DNA from: Motacilla alba alba
Taxonomy: Eukaryota; Chordata; Aves; Passeriformes; Motacillidae
Assembly (NCBI RefSeq): GCF_015832195.1
Contig: NC_052017.1
Span: forward strand, 53,208,652-53,272,651
Reading direction: 5' to 3'
DNA length: 64,000 nt
Shown here: positions 13,196 to 24,489 of the stretch, in pieces
Numbering within the stretch: position 1 is the first letter of the stretch
How the letters are laid out: each line of letters begins with the position of its first letter
Notes under the pieces: generated by a model
Databases searched by the model: none
The model's input: the letters and a program-made list of their open reading frames with translations, nothing else
What the model was told of the DNA's origin: nothing
Made by a program: the position numbers and the translations under genes

Positions 13196-16142
13196 GTGAG
13201 TATAGAGGGACAATCACTATTTTTGATACAGGCCAGGATGCCATCGGCCTTCTTGGCTACCTGGCCATACTGCTGCCTCAAGGTCAGCTGCTGTCAACCA
13301 GCATGCTAAGGTCCCTTTCTGCTGGGAAGCTTTCCAGCTGCTCTTCCCCCCTGCCTGTAGTGCTACAGGGAGAAGTTGCAATCCAAGTGAAGAACCTGGT
13401 ACTTCACCTTACTACACCTCACACTATTGGGCTCAGCCCATCAATCCAGCCTGGCCAGAACCCTCTATAGATGTCCACCCTCCAGCAGACCAACACTCCC
13501 TCCTAACTTGGTGTTGTCCTCAAATTTACTGTGGGTGCACCCAATCCCCATGTCCACATCATCAATAACTTTATTAAACAGGACTGGCCCCAATACTGAA
13601 GCTTGGGGAACTCCACTTATAAGCAGCCACAAATTTGATGTGGTACCATTGACCACCACTGTGGGCTGTGGGCCCAGCCATCCAGCCAGTTCTTTACCCA
13701 GCAAAGCATGCACCAGTCCAAGCCATGGGCTGCCAGCTTCTCCAGGAAAATGCTGTGGGAGACAGAATCAAAGGCTTTGCTGTAGCAACATCCACAGCCT
13801 TTCCCCAACCCACTAGGTGGGCACTGGTCATAAAAGGAGATAAGGTTGGTCAAACAGGATCTGCCTCTCACAAACTGGGCTGGCTAGGCCTGATCCCCTG
13901 GCTATCCTGCATATGCAATGCAAGGCACTCAAGATAATCTGTTCCATAACTTTCATGGGCACCAAGATCAGGCTGCCAGGCCTGTAGTTCCCTGAATCCT
14001 CCCTCTGGCCCTTCTTGTGGACGGGCATCACATTGATCAACTTCTGTTGGTCTGGGGCCTCCCCAGTTAGCCAGGACTGATGACAAATGATGGAGAGCAG
14101 CTTAGTGAGTTCATCTGCCAGCTCCCTCATTCTCTTGCGTGAATCCCATCTCACTCCATGGATTTATAATGTCTAACTGGCACAGCAGGTCACAAACTAA
14201 CTACTCCTGAATTACAGGCAGTCTGTTCTGCTCCCCCCATCCCCATCTAGCAGCTCAGGAAGCTGGTTGATAAGCCATCTTTCTGTTGAAGACTGAGGCA
14301 AAAGAGGCATTAACTGCTCAGCCTTATTATCCTTGGTTGCAATATTCCTCTTTACATCCAATAGAGGTTGGAAATTTTCCTTGGCTATTCTTCTGTTTTT
14401 AATGTATTTATAAAAGCACTTTCTACCATCTTTCACAGAGGTGGCCAGATTGAGTTCTAGAAGAGCTTTTGTCTTTCTAATTTTCTTTCTATGTGACCTA
14501 ACAACACCCTTGTAGGATTCCTGAGTTTCCTGCCACTTCTTCCTAAGGTGATAAACTCTTTTTTTCCTTAAGTTCCAGAAAAAGCTCCTTATTCAGTCAG
14601 GTAAGTCTTCTTCCCTGACAGGTTATTTTTTGGCATGCAGGGAGAGACTGCTCCTGTGCCTTTATGATTTGCCTCTTCATGTATGTCCAGCCTTTCTGGA
14701 TCCTTTTGTTTTTAAGGGCTGTTTCCCAAGGAACTCTCTGAACCAGTGTCCTGAACAGGCCAAAGTCCAGCCTCCTGAAATCCAAGGTGGAGGTTTTGTT
14801 GACCCCTTCCTTACCTCACCCAGAGTTGAATACTCCATTTTGTTATGGGCACTGTGCCAAAGATGTCATCTGACCACCACATTTCCCACCAGCCCTTCTG
14901 TTTGTAAAAAGCAGGTCTAGCAGGGTACCCCACTTGCTAAGCTCACTTACCAGTTGTGTCAGGAAGTTGTCTTCCACACACTCGAGAAACCTTCTTGACT
15001 GCCTCCTCTCCACTGTGTTGAGTTTCCAGCAGACATTTTACAAGTTAGTCTCCCACAAGAACAAGGGCTAGCAATTTTGAAACTTCAGCCAGAGGCTTAC
15101 AGAATAGTTAATCCATCTCTTCATCCCAGTTGGGTTTTCTATAATAGACTCCTATCAGGATGTCTGCGTTGCTGGCCTTCCCCCGATTCTTACCCACAGA
15201 TACTCAACCTTGTTATCATTATCCTTGAGCTCTATACAGTTGAAACACTCCCTAACGTACAGAGCCACTCCATCACCTCTCCTTCCTTGCTTGTCCCTTC
15301 TGAAGTGCTTGTAGCCATGAATTGCAGCACATCCTTTAAATGCCTCATCCCATTTCATTTCCCTGATGGCAACTACATCACAGCTTTCCTGCTGCACAAT
15401 GGCCTTCAGCTCCTCCTGTTTGTTACCCATCCTTATGTAGATGCACTTTAGCTGGGCTATCAGTTCAATCCCCAACACAGGCATGCTACCCCAGGTTAAT
15501 CTGTGGTGAGTCTGGTCTTATCTACTTCCCCCTTCAAACTAAGTTTAAAGCCCCCTCAATTGTCCCTGCCAACTCACAGGCCTAGAATCCTTTTCACTCT
15601 TTTAGACAGGCAAACCTCATTTGCCTGCAGCCAGCCTAGTGCTATATAAACTATCCCATGAGGGAAAATGCCAATACTGCACCAATGGCACCAGACTTCA
15701 AGCCATGTATTGATCAGGGTTTTCCAGTTTCTTTCAGCACTCTCCCCTGCTACTGAAAATATTGAGGGAAACACCACCTCTGCCCATATCCCTTCAACCA
15801 GTCATCCCAATGTTCTGAAGTCCTTTTTGATTGCACTAGGAACTGTCACTGCTGACCTGGAAATCCAGAATTAGATAATAATCAGAGGGCTAAATCAGTC
15901 CAAGGAGTCTTCTAGTAATATCTCTTAGGCCCCAAGGAGGCAGCAGATTTCCCTGTGGGACAAGACCAGTCAGTATATGGGGCCCTCAGTTCCCCTCAGA
16001 AGGGAGTCACCTACAACAATAACCCATCCTTCTTTTTTTACAGCTGTAGTTGTAATGTGTCTGGTTGACTGACTTGCCCCACACAGACCTTCACTATCAC
16101 TTGCTTGACACTTGAATCCCAGAGCCTCATACCTAGCCCCAT
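13196..16142 (-). mobile_element. CR1 LINE, nearly full-length ORF2 plus 5' region (antisense), decayed
   Basis: About 2.9 kb of CR1 on the minus strand. Reading right to left: 15500-16142 is the ORF1 or inter-ORF region. Next is an apurinic endonuclease domain (15155-15484, with LKCIYIRMGNKQEEL and GRRGDGVALYVRECF). A linker follows (14597-14785, 14212-14436), then reverse transcriptase (13465-14154, with NYRPGSL, KAFDSVSH and an FEDNTKLGG version of the catalytic FADD box). The RT C-terminus is at 13211-13460. The frame is broken by many shifts and stops, and the catalytic DD is degraded, so it is not active. The true 3' end is missing: similarity stops near 13196. It lies in the same direction as SUGCT, in its intron. 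Confidence 0.94.
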
Positions 16143-16205
16143 CTCAATTCACAAAAAAAAAAAAAACCCAAACAAACAAAACAAAACAAAAATAGCCCAA
16201 AAAAA
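16143..16205. repeat. A-rich low-complexity tract
   Basis: A run of A followed by imperfect caaa/caaaa units, directly abutting the 5' limit of the antisense CR1. CR1 elements do not carry poly-A tails, so the tract is probably an independent expansion, or the tail of something else. Confidence 0.8.
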
Positions 16206-16789
16206 CCCCAAGCATATCTGAATGCAGCAAAGTCAACCACAGGACAAAATAGTTAGGAATTGTAAAATTTAGAATCGCATCACTGAGGATTTTGAAATCA
16301 ATCAGGAATTCTTCTTAAATCAGTTTTCTGCCTGATTGTGCCTTCCTGCATGTCCTAGTCTGGTTGCTTTTAATATGCTTAGATTGAGGCTTTGCTATTT
16401 CCTGCCTTAACTCAATGGATTTATGAGCTGATTTTTTTAAGGGCCCTGGAGCTTATATCTTTATTCCTAAAAGATGCATCATCCATAAATAGACATTGCT
16501 TATTACCTGTTCAGTATCCAAGACTTAAACAACCATAATTTAAGATTTCAGGTTGCTTTATGAATGCCTAACAAACATCACTTAGCTCTTACTTCCCAAA
16601 CACTTTCAACTTCAAGTTATTATAGTCTATGAATAAGGCTTATGTATTTTCCATTATAGAACATAACTGTAAGTTATGCATTACACAAAGCTCTAAACAG
16701 CAAGATTATGTAATTTTTGTTCAACTTGTCTTCCAAGCAGTGAAAGCAGAAGCAAGTGACCTAGAAGTATAGAGGTGCTGTTTGATCAT

Positions 16790-17310
16790 GTAAGTATATG
16801 GTTAGAAAAGCAAAGGCTGACCTGGAATTGAATTTGGCAAAAGACACAAAAGACAACATGAAAGGATTCTGCAAGCAAATCAGCAGCAGAAGGAAGACTA
16901 GGGAGGACATGGACCTATGGCAAAATAAACAAAGGCCACAAAGGTGGATGCATTTAATGCTTTTTTGCCTCATTATTTACCTAAAAAAGATGGCTCTCAG
17001 GAGTCTTAGGTCCCTGAGCCTAGAGGAGAAGTCCGCAGCAAGGAAGAATTACCCTCAATTGAGGGAGCACTTAAAACATGTAAAAATATGTATCCTTGTA
17101 GCAGAGGACAACAGTATTTTCTTGTGCACTGGGAAGAGTGTCAAGCAGGCCAAGGAGGAAGATTCTTCCCCTCTTCTCAGCACTGTTGAGGCCACATCTG
17201 TAGTCCTGCACCCGGCTCTGGGCTATCCAGTACAAGGCAGACATCGACTTAATGAGACAAGCACAGAGTCACAAAAGTGATTAAGAGACTGGGGCATCTG
17301 ACACAAAATA
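16790..17310 (+). mobile_element. CR1 LINE fragment with internal deletion (sense)
   Basis: The 5' part (16798-17060) encodes the CR1 ORF2 linker ahead of the RT (AKADLELNLAKDTKDNMKGF and SSRRKTRED). The 3' part (about 17128-17290) jumps to the RT C-terminal region (SVKQAKEED, then SSPLLSTVEATSVVLHPALG). The catalytic RT core that should lie between them is missing. The 160-codon open frame over this stretch is a relic, not a host gene. It lies about 650 bp from, and opposite to, the antisense CR1. Confidence 0.75.
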
Positions 17311-18405
17311 AGACGGTGTTGTACCTCACACAGATTGTTTGGATGTAATTTTAATTATTTTTCTCATTATGGGTACAGCAACTAAACAAAAAAGCAAACA
17401 AAAAAACGCAAATCCACTTGACAAATTCTAGTTGTGAGATTATATGCACAAGGAAATGTGATAAACATTGTAGTAACTAGCCATTGACCAACCTAAATAG
17501 GTATTTAAACAAAGATTCTCAGCAAGCCCTCAATATAATTGTCTTTCTGCTCTTGAAATTTTCAGACATTTGCCACACAAATATGATAAATACACTACAA
17601 AATACTAAAAAGCCATTTGATTTCTATTAAATAACATCCATACCCAGTAACCAAAAAGACAAAGCCATTTATTCTGCACAAACTGAATAGAAAAGCAGAT
17701 TTGTAACTAAGATTTTAAAACAGTCTAAAAATATCTGTAACTTCTGCTGCTATTTAATTGCATTTTAATATTAGACTTTTCATTTTAGTGCTTGATTGAG
17801 ATTTTGAGGGGTGTTTTTTGTTGGAGTTTTTAAGCAGTTTTTCAGACTTTAAATTATTTTTATATGAATATCAGCATACTACTTCCTTTTCATTCTTTCC
17901 TGCTTTTATAAAGCACATACAACTCTTCTACTGTTTCAGTTACCAAGCAATAGACTGTAAAAAAGTAATGCAAAACTTCCATAAACAGGTAACTGCACAA
18001 TTCTGAAGAGAGAGATACTTCAGGGCAGTAAAAACCAGAGATTACCAGATTTAAAACACACAATATGTAAACTGATGCAGTAAAACTGCTGGGAGAGTTA
18101 AAAAAAAATCTCATTTTTCAGCTAGGTTAAAGCAAAATCCAAGGAGGCCAGCCCATCCAGGCTCCTTTGAAATCAATAGGAACATGTCAGGCTGGTATGG
18201 CAATGACACTGAACAGCTACTAAGCTGTTGACATGGTTGCTTACTCAAAAGTTTTCCATACCTGTTTTTGAATTGAATTCACTTTAATTCTCAATTTATC
18301 TAAACTGACATCAAAGTAGCATACTTCTATACAACTACATGACTTTTATAACACTTTGACTGAAATAAATGAAATAATGAACATAAAGAATAGAAAATAA
18401 AATAC
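17311..18405. other. SUGCT intron 6, proximal part
   Basis: AT-rich non-coding sequence directly downstream of the SUGCT exon 6 donor. No repeat family or exon is recognised. Confidence 0.55.
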
Positions 18406-18526
18406 CTGTTATTGAACAGTACACTATGTGAGGAGCAATCCTTTTAATGTCTTCATAACCTAGACCCATTTCAGCCAGCTTCCCAGGGACAAAGTTTTCC
18501 ACAAAAACATCAGATGCTGCTGCAAG
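18406..18526 (-). CDS. SUGCT: SUGCT coding exon 6 (CoA-transferase family III domain)
   Basis: This 121-bp exon encodes residues 144-183 of the predicted protein plus the first base of the next codon. The peptide runs [20 protein letters not shown], then [20 protein letters not shown]. The DVFVENFxPG and GLGYxDI motifs are hallmarks of the CaiB/BaiF (family III) CoA-transferase fold and match vertebrate SUGCT closely. The acceptor is TTTTCTAAAG before 18526; the donor is ACAG|GTATTT after 18406. It follows exon 5 in phase 0 and leaves phase 1. The next exon, expected to begin in GYGQTGP, is not in the window, so the catalytic aspartate of the family is not seen here. Confidence 0.96.
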
Positions 18527-20334
18527 CTTTAGAAAAGAAAAAGATGAGTAAAATCTGTTAATTAGCTCCCAAAAGTTGAATAAATTCCTATGTAACTTAA
18601 TTTTAAAATCTTGCTAATCAAAATGGGTCTGGTTTTCCTGATAAAAGAAAAGCCTATAGAGATACTTTTTTGTCAGATTGTACATTTCTGCAAACTACAT
18701 ATTAGAGATACTGCATATCTAGAAAGAAGACTGTCAAAAACCTAGAGTGATTAGACAAAACTGTGATATTATCAGTATCACATCAATTTCCTAAGGCTTG
18801 ACAACAGTTTACAGAGCAATCTTCACATACATTCTTTCTACCCCCTTTTTCTTAAGAAAAGTGAAGTGATATAGCTCCATTATTCATGTTTTCTCCATAA
18901 TAAAAATAAAATATATTAAAATATATTTTTAAAATATATTAAAATATATTAAAATATATTACAAATTATATTTATAATATTTAAAAATATTTTTAAATTA
19001 TTTTTTATTTTCAAGTCATTGATTGGAATTACCATAACAAGGCCATATATCCAACTTCCTATATGTAGAAGAGGGAGCCCAACAACACAGAAAATTAAAA
19101 AATTAAAATTAAGATCTTAAAGTCACATTAAATACAATAGTGCTGTAAGGGTCTGCAATATGACTTTTTTCATTGCTTTCAAATGAATGACTTAGTCCAA
19201 AAATCTACTGATGTTATGATTAACATATAACCTTGATTTGATTTAAATTCCATCCTCTCTTACAAAATTTATAAGCAGATATACATATGCAAATTTCTCT
19301 AAGACTAATACAAGTTGACTCCTGAAGCATGAGAACTACATGTCAAAAAACAGATGTATGCCTTGAAGAACTTGTGGGCTTTCTGCCTGGTAAATTGTGT
19401 GGGGTATATGTGAGTGCACAGGAATTTAAGAAATGCTCCCTACCAGGTACACATGTTTGTGCACCCATTTTTCAGCATAACTGATAAATTAATTGGTTAA
19501 TGCTATTTGCAGCCAATCAAGGAGTCACAGTCTCTGAAACTGCCATGACACTGTGTAATTAAATATACAGTGTGTTAAACAAGCTCCTACAAACTAGTGT
19601 CATCTGAACAGAAATCACAATGCCTCTATGAAAGATCAAGTTAAGGAGGTTTCATTCTCTATTTAAATCCATGACAGTTCACACATATATACTTTTTTAA
19701 CTGGTAACGCTACAGCTTTAGCCTAATTGATTCAAGAGATGAAATTGGTTACAACTTCTGTATTGCTTTCATTGTGATTTTATATAATCTGTGAAAATTA
19801 CAATGATTGGATGGGATAAAACAGTTGAAAGTTGTTGTCCATGTTATATTGAAGAACTACCATCTCCTACAAGCCACTGAGGAAGAAAGCATGACACAGT
19901 ACTGCAACACGAAAAGCACCTTACTTCTGGACTGGGCAACATAGGTGAAATGACAAAAAAGTTAAGTGAGGATATAATGATTTGGGCCCAGAGTTTAGCA
20001 AGGTATATGCTTTTAAAGAAAGGAGTTTTCAAGACACATTACAATTGCTGCACCAGTTCTGCATCTAAAGTTTTCATTGGAAATAGTTTTTAATGTATAA
20101 AGGTGGCAGTCTACATGTAGCTCTGATGCTCACTGAACCAATAATTCTGCCATTGTGGAAAACTGGATACATAGTCTGATCCAAACTCATGCCTTACATT
20201 TTAGCTTTTATATTTTCCAGATTCTGTACTGCATTAGTATATAACTCTGAACTTCATAAAAAGTGTTTTAGCAAGTTCTCTTCACAGTTTAGTTGGACAA
20301 AATAATCCTTTTCCAGCCCAAGAACCAAAGACAC
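18527..20334. other. SUGCT intron 5, part
   Basis: Non-coding. It contains the AT-rich block at 18895-19015 described separately. No exon or other known repeat is recognised. Confidence 0.55.
18895..19015. repeat. AT-rich tandem/palindromic block
   Basis: Repeats of an aaaatatatt-like unit (for example ttaaaatatattaaaatata) followed by its complement-like continuation (aatatttaaaaatatttttaaa). There is essentially no G or C for about 120 bp. The tract is self-complementary and likely variable in length. Confidence 0.85.
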
Positions 20335-20617
20335 TGTTGCAGCTTCAGGCCCAAAAGCAAATTGAGGAGAACAATCTGGGAGGATGGGATTTCATAACCT
20401 GACGCTGTAATTGGACAATTAACCCCAATATGTAAATGCATCAAAACTTATAAAAGTGTGAAAATGTGTGACCTGTAGTCCATCTTGGGTGTAGCCACGG
20501 CCAGGTTCTTGTACTGCCCAAGGTGTATCCTTTGAAGGCCTTTTTAATAAATACCTACTTTAATCCTTTAACACTGTCTAGCCTCTCTTCAAGATAGCCT
20601 CTCAAGGCATCAAAACA
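20335..20617 (+). mobile_element. Solo LTR, avian ERV type
   Basis: The order of elements is that of an LTR: a TATA box (TATAAAA, 20449-20455), a polyadenylation signal (AATAAA, 20546-20551) 97 bp later, and a conserved phrase, ccatcttgggtgtagccac, between them. I associate this phrase with songbird LTRs. The proposed ends are TGTTGCAG and CAAAACA. No clear target-site duplication flanks them, so the limits are uncertain by tens of bases, above all on the 5' side. No internal retroviral genes are adjacent. Confidence 0.65.
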
Positions 20618-23583
20618 AACTATGTTCTTAAAATGCACAGAGATTTTCAGTCTCAATGGGGTCTTAAGTCCACTGTCAACTTTAATTTCATACTTCATGT
20701 CCTAAAAGTCCTCTAAACATCACTTGTATTTTAACACCTACTAACAGAGCAATACAACACAGACCTGACTTGGAGAACTATCTGTTCCAGAGAGGACACT
20801 GATAGGCTCAACATTATACCTCAGGAAATAAGGAACAGCAGAGTTCATGCCAAAGTAATTATTAAGTTGTATAACAAATAATGATGCTACTAACTTTATA
20901 AAGGAAACCATGCATACCTTTTGGAAGTTTTGGTTGGTGTTTTTTTGGTTTGTTGTTTGTTTGTGGATTTTTTTGTGTTTTGTGTGCTTTGGTTTTTACA
21001 AGAACTCTACAGAGAAGAATCTGCATAACACATACCTGTAAACAAATACATGTATATACACATATATATATGTGAGTAGCTTGTTTTATCAAGTAAGAGA
21101 GCAATTCATGGGACACATTGACCTTTCAGCTAAAAATAGTGGAAGAGAAGAAGTGCCATTGGCTCCCAGCCAATTAAAGTCCCAAGTTCTTAATGAATAA
21201 AAAAAAAAAAACAAAAAACCACAAAGTTTATTAGTTAAGGCTAAATAATTCACACGGGAGAAGTATACTCAAGGTTCTTAAAATGAGTTTTTGACAATGA
21301 CCACTAAATAATGTTCTAATACCAAAAGATATCAGAGCATGGGACTGGCACATATACAAACACTGAAGAGAAAAAAATAATTTTCATTCAGGAAGACAGA
21401 CAAATATTTGGAATGCAGCCACCCAAAAACACTAGAAGGGAAGAAAGGGCTACAAGTGACATAGTATAAAGAAATAAAGAAGTCACAGGAATAATTTTGT
21501 GGAAATCAAGTCATCATGTATGAAAGAATAGATCCTTGGAAAAATATATTGTAGTGTTGTGCCAAAGGATGAAAAGCAGCCAGGACTCCTGATTAATACA
21601 TTTCTTCAGCTCACTAGATACTACTGACTAATTGTCAAGTCTATGTTTTTGTCATATACCTTCAGACTCTCTACTCCTGTTTTTCTAACATGATTATAAA
21701 TTGAGAATTGCCTTCTTCCAACTATACAAAATATATGTGGGAAATAAAACCTATTCTAACCATGATACCTTGCTTTATAAAGGTAAAAATTATAACCTTA
21801 TTACATTTCTTTGTAGCTTTTACACTGGTGACACAACTCATATTTATGTATGAATAAGCAGTGTCACAAAAATCAATTTATACTTTTCATCAGCTACTTT
21901 AAAGACATGGACACTTCTTGTCATAACAAGAAGTGTCATGACAAATACAATGCTGAACAATGCTCAATTCCATACACTGTCCTGATGATAGCAACTGAAA
22001 ACAAAAGCCTATTATAAATAACTTCCCTTTACACATACTTTTTGACAAAACTCCAAAGAGAAGTTTCATTTGAGATGAATAATGGAATGTCAAGACCTCT
22101 GCACCAAATGCTTTCAAAATACATCATTCAAAATCAAGCAGAAGGATGAACTCCACAAGTAATGTGACAAACAGAGATTCATCAGTTTTTCAATGTTCTA
22201 TTTTACAGATAAGGATGGCATTGATTTAAGGAACAGAAAGCTATAGTTGTTATTAAAGCAACTTCAAAAAAGGATAGAAAATATAAGAAATTACTTTGTC
22301 ACAGGCAGTCTCCTCATTTTTACAGCTAGTGTGGTAAATATTTAACCGATGATGCCACTTTTTCCTCCACCTCTTCTTGACTCATAGGCCCAGCTGCCTT
22401 TAACTCTTCAAACACCTTCAGCCCACACATGTGGGCACTCTGAATAGTTTCTCTTTCACCATTTTTAAAGGTCAAATAATAAATTAATCTTCTTCCACAA
22501 GAGGAAAAAATTTTATAGCACTTAATTAGAACATGACTAGTTTATCCAAAAATATGTCTGTGTTATACCATGCAAAAATGAAAATTTCTGCTTCCAAATT
22601 TTTTAGAAGTTAAACATACAGCTCCATAACAAATTAACAATAAATGCCTCTCTTCTGCAAAAAGAGAAGGCACTGTAGAATTATATCTATATATAATCTC
22701 CAGAGTATTTCCGGATGAAGTACCTTTGCATAGCTAACAAATCAAAAGCATCAGAAAACTTAATCTATTTCCATTTTATGCATTATTCCCAACAAAAAGT
22801 ACTACCAGACAAATTCCACCTACTGTATGACATATAGTGTCACTGTGAAAAAGGGATTAGAACTGATACTGAAACAAGCAGAAACAGAAGTCAGCTGCTA
22901 CTACTGCAGGGCTTAAAACACAGCACTAGCAAGTAGCAGGTCTTGCATTTCTCAACAAATAATAAATAAAGGGATAACAAAACTCAAGTGTGACAAAATG
23001 TGAGATTTGATGCTTTTATTATTTTTAGATAGAGAAATGGATCACCTTAAAAGATGTTGAAGTCAAATACTGAAAAAGAAACAAATACTAAGTTTCACCT
23101 ACAGGACAATGTTTTTCAGGAGGATGTACAGCAACTGAACACTGTAACATTCAAAAAACTGCATTTACTGGAGCACAGCATCTCCTCCCAACTGCTCACT
23201 GACTTCATCTGATCAGTTCATCTTGAATTGTTCTACTGCAGTAGTACAGCAAGATCAGTAGTAGTACAGCAGCAGCAACAGGAAAGGAATAGGCTATTAG
23301 ACCATTTCCTCACAATATTTCATTTGAAGATTCTGATGACACTTTCATGTCATTATGTAAACCTAAAGTCATTACAAGTTACACTGAACATTGAGCCCAA
23401 AAGCACAGACTACAGAAGTATATATGGTAATTTACAAAATTTACTGCATACATAGATTTTTTAAAATTATCAAATTAATACTTGAAATGCTGAGTTTAAT
23501 CCTTATTACTTAGTGCAACTTGTGAATCACTTAGGACCACAACAATACAAAATAAGGACATCTCGCATGCTATTAAAACCTAC
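20618..23583. other. SUGCT intron 5, part
   Basis: Non-coding. It holds a T/G-rich low-complexity tract (about 20930-20995), a short alternating ta/ca tract near 21048-21073, and the hairpin at 21906-21940. No gene is seen. Confidence 0.55.
21906..21940. repeat. Strong intronic hairpin (15-bp stem, one bulge, 4-nt loop)
   Basis: The left arm catggacacttcttgt (21906-21921) pairs with acaagaagtgtcatg (21926-21940). The only break is one unpaired G at 21910. The loop is CATA. All 15 pairs are Watson-Crick. Pairing stops outside these limits. It is too short for an ordinary microRNA precursor and may be the relic of a palindromic mobile-element end. Confidence 0.9.
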
Positions 23584-23634
23584 CTCTTTGATTAGCTTTA
23601 CTCCTTTTGAATCCTTCATGTTGATGGCTATACT
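23584..23634 (-). CDS. SUGCT: SUGCT coding exon 5
   Basis: A 51-bp exon encoding exactly 17 residues, SIAINMKDSKGVKLIKE (residues 127-143). It is phase 0 at both ends. Acceptor CCCCAG and donor GAG|GTAGGT. It continues directly from the NRNKK end of exon 4 and into the LAAASDVF start of exon 6, giving the family's NRNKKSIAxNxKDxxG motif. The small size agrees with the highly fragmented structure of this gene. It is too short to stand out as an open frame, and was found by following the family motif. Confidence 0.95.
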
Positions 23635-24403
23635 CTGGGGATTAAAAATAAATACAACAATAATTTATGTGGAAAAAAAATATGTGAAGGGTATTATCAA
23701 CCTATTCTAAACATAACCAACAGTCAAATTGCACACTATGGCTAATTTGGATAAATAAATTTTAATACATAGCCCATCTCCTCCTGAAAAAAAAAATTCT
23801 CTCAGCAAAATAAGCTGAACTGTATCTCAATGAATCAGACAAGCATCAAAACCAGTCTGACAGATGGGCAGCCTGTTCACTATATATTTACACAGGACCC
23901 ACTACTGCAAGTACACAGCGGACACCAGAAACATTTGTTTCAATGGTAAAAAGCCATTAAACAATTCAGGTATGTCATGAAAATTCACTTTAGTTTCAAA
24001 AGCTAGATTTAGCCACCTTCACCATAGTATAATGGCAGCACTCTTCCTACCAGCTGACACAGGGCAACTGAGCTGATGCGCCTGAAAAAAAGATCACTCA
24101 AATAAAATACTCCTTGCTTTCAGCAGGTTTCATTCTCAGTTAATTAGCACCAGCAACTAAAGACCATCAGGAGCACTCTTGCTTTTTCATTTTGCCTCAG
24201 CTGCCCACAGCACAGCAGCAGAGAGTTGCAACCTTTGTTGTTTTAAAACTTATGAATTTTCTCCTAAAATTTATTCATCATAACGTTAGGTCAATGTAAA
24301 TATTGCTCCATTATGTATGTTAAGAATCAAACTAAGAAATGTTATATATTCAGTTATAATTACAGAAAGCATAGGCTCATGCCCCATTCCACACTCCATT
24401 TAC
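23635..24403. other. SUGCT intron 4
   Basis: A 769-bp intron. No internal feature is recognised beyond short homopolymers. Confidence 0.8.
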
Positions 24404-24489
24404 CTTTTTATTTCTATTGACACTGAGAAAATAAACACTTTCTGTCCCAGCAAAAGGTGGGCCCCAGGCTCTTGTGTCATCACCAGCTC
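24404..24489 (-). CDS. SUGCT: SUGCT coding exon 4
   Basis: An 86-bp exon. Its first two bases complete the Gly codon begun in exon 3, and 28 residues follow (99-126): [20 protein letters not shown], then LSVNRNKK. The GDDTRxWGPPF segment is a signature of the N-terminal CoA-binding part of family III CoA-transferases and matches SUGCT. Acceptor TTTCAG; donor AAG|GTAAAT. The phase joins cleanly on both sides. Confidence 0.97.

Noticed and set aside
13427..13816. 129-codon plus-strand frame
   Set aside because: It is the complement of the antisense CR1 reverse-transcriptase region.
16143..16205. A-rich tract as the poly-A tail of a retrogene
   Set aside because: No spliced-gene copy adjoins it. 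The neighbour is the 5' side of an antisense CR1, and CR1 does not use poly-A tails.
16798..17280. 160-codon plus-strand frame as a host gene
   Set aside because: Its peptide is CR1 ORF2 linker joined to CR1 RT C-terminal sequence, so it is a decayed LINE fragment.
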